Part shown: positions 4,046-8,669 of the stretch, piece after piece | How the letters are laid out: each line of letters begins with the position of its first letter | How positions within the stretch are numbered: the first letter of the stretch is position 1 | NCBI GenBank assembly: GCA_002384815.1 | Contig: DGBN01000006.1 | Location: 13,275 to 21,943 of the forward strand | Source: Oxalobacteraceae bacterium UBA4003 | GTDB taxonomy: Bacteria; Pseudomonadota; Gammaproteobacteria; Burkholderiales; Burkholderiaceae_D | Length of the DNA: 8,669 nt | Direction of reading: 5' to 3' | Made by a program: the position numbers and the translations under genes | Notes under the pieces: model-generated | Databases searched by the model: none | What the model was told of the DNA's origin: nothing | What the model saw: the letters and a program-made list of their open reading frames with translations, nothing else

Positions 4046-6458
4046 ACAGCCCAAGCACTTGATGAAAAAACGCCGGCTCTTCCCGCTCGGGCGACGTCTT
4101 GCACTACGCGAATGGCTGGTGCTGTCCATCATTCTACTGACTGTTACCGCCATTCTCGGTTGGCAAAACAGCCTCGGACGGCTGGATCAGGCACGATACG
4201 ATTTGTTCCTATCCACAAAAACCGCGGTAGCAAACGAAGACATTATCATCGTGGCAATCGACGATTACAGTCTGTCGGAACTCGGTCGCTGGCCTTCCTG
4301 GTCGCGTGCCACACATGCAAAACTGATTCAACAGCTGAACCGGGCCAGGCCGCGCGCCATTGGCTTCGATGTCATTCTGTCCGAAGCCGAGTCTCATCAG
4401 CCAGGCTCCACCTCCTCCGGCGACCAGCTACTGGCGGCGGCATTGATGCAAAGCGGCCGTACGGTCTTGCCGGTCACGATGACCAATGCCGGTCGCGGTC
4501 TGACTGTGAGTCTGCCAACTCCCGAACTGGCACGCGCAGCGCATGCACTCGGCCACATCAATCTGGCGCACGACAGCGATGGAGTCGTACGCAGCGTCTT
4601 TTTACGAGAAGGACAGCATGGTACATGGTGGCCGCAATTTTCCGCTGCATTGCTGGCGACCGGCAACCCGACACTAGCCGCCCGCATACCTGCTCCGGAC
4701 AAGGAAGAGTCCCTCTCCGCCGGCATCGACAATTGGCAGCGCGCCGATCAAATCCACATTCCGTTTACCGGCAGCACCGGCCATGTGCGATCAGTGCCTT
4801 ATGTGTCGGTCTTGCGCGGCGAAGTCCCGGATGAATTTTTCACCGATAAATATGTGCTGGTAGGTGCCACTGCATTGGGCATGTCGGATTCTTATCCAAC
4901 ACCTGTTTCGGGAACGGCGGGAGCGATGCCCGGTGTGGAAATCCATGCACAGATACTGAGCAGCCTGCTAAACGGCGAACGCATACGCCTGGCAAATGCC
5001 TGGGAATCCATGCTGTTTACCATGATGCCGGTGTTCATGGCCATGCTGGGCTATCTATTGCTGTCGCCGCGTCGCGCCCTGTTTGCGACGCTCATATGGC
5101 TGTTGGTCACCGTTGCCGCCAGCTATATAGGCTTGTGTTACATGGGGATATGGCTACCGCCATCACTCACGCTCATCGCCATCACCATCTCGTATCCGCT
5201 ATGGAGCTGGCGCCGGCTGGAAGTGGCCATCGCCTATCTGGGGCAAGAGTTCGACCGCCTCGACAAGGAACCGCATTTGCTGCCGGAGCAGCCAGCGACA
5301 CACGGCAAGGAAATGACTGACGTCCTGGAGCAGCGTATTTCGGCCATGGAAAATGCCGCGCGGCGCGTACGTGATCTACGCCAGTTCGTTTCCAGCAATC
5401 TGGACAATTTACCCGATGCGACGCTGGTCACTGCCATCGATGGACGCATCCTGCTGGCCAACAAGCATGCAAACAATTATTACTGGAGCATGGACTACGA
5501 CGAAGTGTGCGGCTTGCCCGTCGTCGCGCTGCTGCAGCAACTGAAAATGCCGCAACCGGTCGATCAAGCCGCCAATCTGTCTTTCGACTGGCCGCAACTG
5601 CTTGATCTCGAGCATGTTGCCGCACTAAGCAACGGCGTCTCCGTACAGGATCACAAAGGCCACGACCTGCTGGTTAAAAGCGCCCCCTGCTATTCGGCTG
5701 ATAATCTGCTGACCGGCTGGATCGTCAGCATTCTGGATATTTCGACGATACGCGCCGCCGAACGCAGCCGCGACGAAACCTTGCGCTTCCTGTCGCACGA
5801 CATGCGCACACCGCAAGCCTCGATTCTGGCGCTACTGGAACTTCAGCAGGAGAGCGCTTCAGCCTTGTCACAACAAGAACTTTTTACCCGCATCGAAAAA
5901 GCCTGCCGTAAAACACTCGGTCTGGCGGACAATTTTGTACAACTGGCACGTGCGGAATCGCAAGAATACCGGCTGGAAGAAGTCGATTTTCAGGATATGC
6001 TGTTCGATGCTGCAGATGAAATGTGGTCACTGGCAAAAAGCCGGCACATCGATCTTCAGGTGGACATTGCAGACGGCGAATATCCGGTCAATGTGGATCG
6101 CGTACTGATGACGCGTGCCCTGACCAATCTGATTTCCAATGCCATCAATTACAGCCCGGATCACACCAACATTCAGTGCTCGGCCTGGACACAGAAACTC
6201 GACGAACAGGCCTGTGTAGTGTGCAACATCCGCGATCATGGTTACGGCATTGCCGAAGCCGATCAGGGCAAGCTGTTCCAGCGCTTCCAGCGCGTCGATT
6301 TACCCAACCAGCCACGCCATGATGGCGTCGGCCTGGGACTGGTATTCGTGAAGACCGTCATCGGGCGTCATCAGGGCGAAATTCGCTTCAGCAGTACGAC
6401 GGGCAAAGGTACAACCTTTACGCTGACACTTCCGCTCACCGTCCATTCAACACCGTAA
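3996..6458 (+). CDS. CHASE2-PAS membrane sensor histidine kinase
   Basis: An 820-residue hybrid-free sensor kinase. Order: a basic N-terminus; TM1 (about 40-56); a periplasmic CHASE2 domain (about 65-335, with ARYDLF, IIIVAIDDYSLSELGRWPW-like start, AIGFDVILSE and YVLVGATALGMSDSYPTPV); three TM helices (about 338-356, 361-383, 385-403); a cytoplasmic coil (410-465); PAS (about 465-585); HisKA with phospho-acceptor H601 in FLSHDMRTPQ; HATPase_c with N715 in NLISNAINYS, D747 in DHGYGIAE, and a G2 box GVGLGLVFVK (777-786). All catalytic boxes are intact. There is no HAMP and no receiver domain. It should autophosphorylate on H601 and pass phosphate to D51 of the regulator at 1922. The start is uncertain. 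ATG 3996 overlaps the FecR gene by 50 bp and has only GGAT upstream. ATG 4062 (MKKRRLFPLG) leaves a 16-bp gap and a normal N-terminus but has no clear ribosome binding site. Confidence 0.92.
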   Translation: MGIRYIRKKSRVTLSDKQPKHLMKKRRLFPLGRRLALREWLVLSIILLTVTAILGWQNSLGRLDQARYDLFLSTKTAVANEDIIIVAIDDYSLSELGRWPSWSRATHAKLIQQLNRARPRAIGFDVILSEAESHQPGSTSSGDQLLAAALMQSGRTVLPVTMTNAGRGLTVSLPTPELARAAHALGHINLAHDSDGVVRSVFLREGQHGTWWPQFSAALLATGNPTLAARIPAPDKEESLSAGIDNWQRADQIHIPFTGSTGHVRSVPYVSVLRGEVPDEFFTDKYVLVGATALGMSDSYPTPVSGTAGAMPGVEIHAQILSSLLNGERIRLANAWESMLFTMMPVFMAMLGYLLLSPRRALFATLIWLLVTVAASYIGLCYMGIWLPPSLTLIAITISYPLWSWRRLEVAIAYLGQEFDRLDKEPHLLPEQPATHGKEMTDVLEQRISAMENAARRVRDLRQFVSSNLDNLPDATLVTAIDGRILLANKHANNYYWSMDYDEVCGLPVVALLQQLKMPQPVDQAANLSFDWPQLLDLEHVAALSNGVSVQDHKGHDLLVKSAPCYSADNLLTGWIVSILDISTIRAAERSRDETLRFLSHDMRTPQASILALLELQQESASALSQQELFTRIEKACRKTLGLADNFVQLARAESQEYRLEEVDFQDMLFDAADEMWSLAKSRHIDLQVDIADGEYPVNVDRVLMTRALTNLISNAINYSPDHTNIQCSAWTQKLDEQACVVCNIRDHGYGIAEADQGKLFQRFQRVDLPNQPRHDGVGLGLVFVKTVIGRHQGEIRFSSTTGKGTTFTLTLPLTVHSTP

Positions 6459-6479
6459 TGCTGTCGTACGGCAATGCCC

Positions 6480-6506
6480 TTGTGCCATAGTGCAACAGGC
6501 TATAAT
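6480..6506 (+). promoter_or_regulatory. Putative hemA promoter
   Basis: A perfect TATAAT (6501-6506) lies 34 bp upstream of the hemA ATG. The -35 is weaker: TTGTGC (6480-6485) at a short 15-bp spacing. Transcription would start near 6513 with a ~27-nt leader. No terminator separates the kinase gene from it, so read-through from the signalling operon is also possible. Confidence 0.55.
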
Positions 6507-6539
6507 ACACAGAGCCCACTACGGATATTCGTGCCACAA

Positions 6540-7829
6540 ATGCAACTGCTCGCCGTCGGCCTAAACCACACTACCGCGCCAGTTTCCCTGCGCGAAAAGG
6601 TAGCCTTTCCCGCTGACCAGCTTGGTCAGGCGGTGGCGTCCGCGCGCGCGTGGTACGGTCGTAGCGACAGCAAGACGTATTCTGACGAAGCCGCGATACT
6701 CTCGACCTGCAATCGCACCGAACTGTACGCCGCCAGCCACCAGCCGGGAGGCGTCAACGAAGCAATCGATCTCACCGCACATTTCCTCGCCAATTACCAC
6801 AAGCTTCCGTATGCGGAGCTGCGCCCCTATCTGTACGCGCTGCCGCAAGACAATGCAGTTCGCCATGCATTCCGCGTCGCCTCCGGCCTCGATTCGATGG
6901 TGCTGGGAGAACCGCAAATTCTGGGGCAGATGAAAGCTGCCGTGCGGCAGGCGGAAGCGGCAGGCGGCCTCGGCACTTACCTGCATCAAATGTTCCAGCG
7001 TACATTTGCAGTCGCCAAGGAAGTACGCAGCAATACTGAAATCGGTGCCCACAGCGTTTCAATGGCAGCCGCTTCCGTACGTTTGTCGCAACGCATCTTC
7101 GATACGATCGAAGAGCAAAACGTACTGTTCATCGGTGCCGGCGAAATGATCGAGTTATGCGCGACGCACTTCGCCGCACAGAATCCGAAATCGCTGACCA
7201 TCGCCAATCGCACACTGGAACGCGGCGAAGTGCTGGCGCATCGTTTTAATGGTCGTGCCATTCGCCTCGCCGATTTGCCGGATCAGCTGGCCAGCTACGA
7301 CATCGTTATTTCATCAACCGCTTCATCGCTGCCCATCATCGGACTCGGCATGGTCGAGCGTGCCATCAAGACACGCCGACACAAACCAATGTTCATGGTC
7401 GATCTGGCCGTGCCGCGCGATATCGAAGCCGAAATCGGTCGACTGGATGACGTCTTCCTGTACACCGTCGACGATCTCGGCAGCTTTGTGCAGAGTGGCG
7501 TCGAAAACCGCCAGGCGGCAGTCGCACAGGCAGAAGCAATCATCGAAACACGCGTGCAATCATTCATGCACTGGATCGATGCACGCGCCGTGGTACCGGT
7601 CATCCAGGACTTGCACGAATCCAGCGAATCGATGCGCATGATAGAACTGGAACGTGCGCGCAAACTGCTGGCCAAAGGCGAAGACATAGACGCTGTACTG
7701 GAAGCATTGTCGAAAGGCTTGACCGCCAAATTCCTGCATGGCCCGCAACAGGCACTGAACAATGCCCAGGGCGACGAACGCGCACGCCTCGCTGCGCTGC
7801 TGCCGCAGCTGTTCCGTACCAAACGCTAG
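6540..7829 (+). CDS. hemA: Glutamyl-tRNA reductase
   Basis: HemA reduces glutamyl-tRNA(Glu) with NADPH to glutamate-1-semialdehyde, the committed step of C5-pathway tetrapyrrole (haem) synthesis in the cytoplasm. The 429 residues fit the family. The N-terminal catalytic domain begins MQLLAVGLNHTTAPVSLREK and has the nucleophilic Cys57 in LSTCNRTE. It also has HAFRVASGLDSMVLGEPQILGQ (His109 onward) and the EVRSNTEIG region. The NADPH-binding domain carries FIGAGEM (G199-x-G201) and SLTIANRT. A long spinal helix and the C-terminal dimerisation domain (KGLTAKFLHGPQQAL) close it. The start at ATG 6540 matches relatives. GTG 6531 is a serious alternative, because GGAT (6523-6526) lies 4 nt before it, and would add three residues (MPQ). 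An upstream ATG at 6474 is rejected because it lies before the TATAAT box. prfA follows after 126 bp. Confidence 0.97.
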   Translation: MQLLAVGLNHTTAPVSLREKVAFPADQLGQAVASARAWYGRSDSKTYSDEAAILSTCNRTELYAASHQPGGVNEAIDLTAHFLANYHKLPYAELRPYLYALPQDNAVRHAFRVASGLDSMVLGEPQILGQMKAAVRQAEAAGGLGTYLHQMFQRTFAVAKEVRSNTEIGAHSVSMAAASVRLSQRIFDTIEEQNVLFIGAGEMIELCATHFAAQNPKSLTIANRTLERGEVLAHRFNGRAIRLADLPDQLASYDIVISSTASSLPIIGLGMVERAIKTRRHKPMFMVDLAVPRDIEAEIGRLDDVFLYTVDDLGSFVQSGVENRQAAVAQAEAIIETRVQSFMHWIDARAVVPVIQDLHESSESMRMIELERARKLLAKGEDIDAVLEALSKGLTAKFLHGPQQALNNAQGDERARLAALLPQLFRTKR

Positions 7830-7895
7830 CGACGCTGTTCGCGCTTTCTGCACGCTGCTGCAGAGTCATTTGCAAATACTTTGTTTGCCGCCTGT

Positions 7896-7924
7896 TTCAC
7901 ACCGCACACGCAAACTGTCAGAAT
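7896..7924 (+). promoter_or_regulatory. Possible prfA promoter
   Basis: TTCACA (7896-7901, 5 of 6 to the -35 consensus) and CAGAAT (7919-7924, 4 of 6 to the -10) are 17 bp apart in the hemA-prfA gap. The predicted start near 7931 would give a leader of about 25 nt. No terminator is visible after hemA, so co-transcription with hemA, as known in other proteobacteria, is equally plausible. Confidence 0.35.
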
Positions 7925-7955
7925 TACCCTCCGCATACCAGACTGAAAAATCATG

Positions 7956-8669
7956 ATGAAACCTTCCATGCTCACCAAGCTCGATCAATTGACCGAGCGG
8001 CTGGCCGAATTGAATGTGCTGCTGATGCAGGAAGACGCCACATCCAACATGGACAACTACCGCAAGATGACGCGCGAGCATGCCGAACTCGGCCCGCTGG
8101 TCGCGCTGTACGACAATTACACGCAGGCTGACAACGACATCAAGGATGCACAGGGCATGTTGTCCGATCCGGACATGAAGGAATTTGCACAGGAAGAAAT
8201 GGCTGCCGCCAAGACGCGCATGGAACAGCTCGAAATCGATCTGCAAAAAATGCTGCTGCCGAAAGATCCGAACGACGAACGGAATATTTTCCTGGAAATC
8301 CGTGCCGGCACCGGCGGCGACGAATCGGCATTATTTGCCGGCGACCTGCTGCGCATGTACACGCGCTTTGCCGAACGCCAGCGCTGGCAGGTGGAGATCG
8401 TAAGCGAATCGCCGTCGGACCTCGGCGGCTACAAGGAAGTGATCGCCCGGCTGGTGGGCGAAGGCGCGTACTCGCGGCTGAAGTTCGAATCGGGCGGGCA
8501 CCGCGTGCAGCGCGTGCCGGCCACCGAGGCACAGGGGCGCATCCATACGTCGGCCTGCACCGTGGCGATCATGCCCGAGGCCGATGCACTGGCCGACATT
8601 CAGATCAACCCGGCGGACCTGCGCATCGATACGTTCCGCGCGTCGGGCGCGGGCGGGCAGCACATCAAC
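7956..8669 (+). CDS. prfA: Peptide chain release factor 1 (RF1), 3' truncated by window end
   Basis: RF1 recognises UAA and UAG stop codons in the ribosomal A site and triggers peptide release. The first 238 residues are present of a family that is normally about 360 long. The N-terminal helical domain (about 1-100) is followed by IFLEIRAGTGGDESALFAGDLLRMY, the stop-codon recognition tripeptide P188-A-T190 in HRVQRVPATEAQGRIHTSA, and the catalytic G233-G-Q235 with following HIN. Q235 is the residue methylated by PrmC in E. coli, and the numbering here matches. PAT rather than SPF marks RF1, not RF2. ATG 7956 gives MKPSMLTKLDQL, the usual start in related species. ATG 7953 directly before it cannot be excluded, and the ribosome binding site is weak. 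The remaining ~120 codons lie beyond the window. The 3' part from about 8400 is distinctly GC-richer than the 5' part. Confidence 0.97.
   Translation, partial: MKPSMLTKLDQLTERLAELNVLLMQEDATSNMDNYRKMTREHAELGPLVALYDNYTQADNDIKDAQGMLSDPDMKEFAQEEMAAAKTRMEQLEIDLQKMLLPKDPNDERNIFLEIRAGTGGDESALFAGDLLRMYTRFAERQRWQVEIVSESPSDLGGYKEVIARLVGEGAYSRLKFESGGHRVQRVPATEAQGRIHTSACTVAIMPEADALADIQINPADLRIDTFRASGAGGQHIN

Noticed and set aside
4112..4834. 240-codon + strand open frame inside the kinase gene
   Set aside because: It is a +2 frame shadow of the CHASE2 coding sequence, very rich in Arg, Ser and His with no motif.
6453..6471. Hairpin CCGTA/TACGG at the end of the kinase gene as a terminator
   Set aside because: It has only 5 bp with a 9-nt loop, contains the stop codon, and no T-run follows.
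6474..6539. N-terminal extension of hemA to ATG 6474
   Set aside because: It lies upstream of the perfect TATAAT, and known HemA proteins begin at MQLL or close to it. GTG 6531 remains a mild alternative.

Overview
The window looks like a chromosomal segment from a betaproteobacterium of the Oxalobacteraceae type (Herminiimonas / Janthinobacterium-like). The basis is the adjacent hemA and prfA genes, whose N-termini and motifs resemble those of that group, and a moderate GC content in the genes. The genus assignment is from memory of protein families and was not searched.

Layout. Bases 1-52 hold the 3' end of an unseen upstream gene (possibly a tRNA) and a rho-independent terminator. Two small stand-alone genes on the + strand follow: a YidB/DUF937 protein (361-777) and an exported PsiF-repeat protein (937-1248). 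The latter ends at a strong terminator (1279-1316). Facing it on the minus strand is a 58-codon gene (1392-1568) with a good ribosome binding site and its own promoter-like sequence. It encodes a small hydrophobic protein I do not recognise. The AT-rich divergent intergenic region (about 1569-1921) holds promoter-like sequences for both directions, a 9-bp direct repeat and an inverted repeat.

The centre (1922-6458) is a compact three-gene signalling operon: an OmpR-family response regulator, an exported LysM-FecR protein with two C-terminal beta-rich modules, and a large membrane histidine kinase (CHASE2 sensor, three further TM helices, PAS, HisKA, HATPase_c). Gene spacing is 33 bp, then a short overlap or a 16-bp gap depending on the kinase start. 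The arrangement suggests that the periplasmic FecR/LysM protein works with the CHASE2 ectodomain as a sensing module, and that the kinase phosphorylates the response regulator. The signal and the regulon are not visible here. This cassette is the most interesting part of the window.

The right end is housekeeping: hemA (glutamyl-tRNA reductase, 6540-7829), preceded by a perfect TATAAT box, then prfA (peptide chain release factor 1, from 7956), cut by the window end four codons after its GGQ motif begins. The last ~270 bases of prfA are markedly more GC-rich than the rest of the gene. No insertion sequences, CRISPR arrays or integrases were seen.
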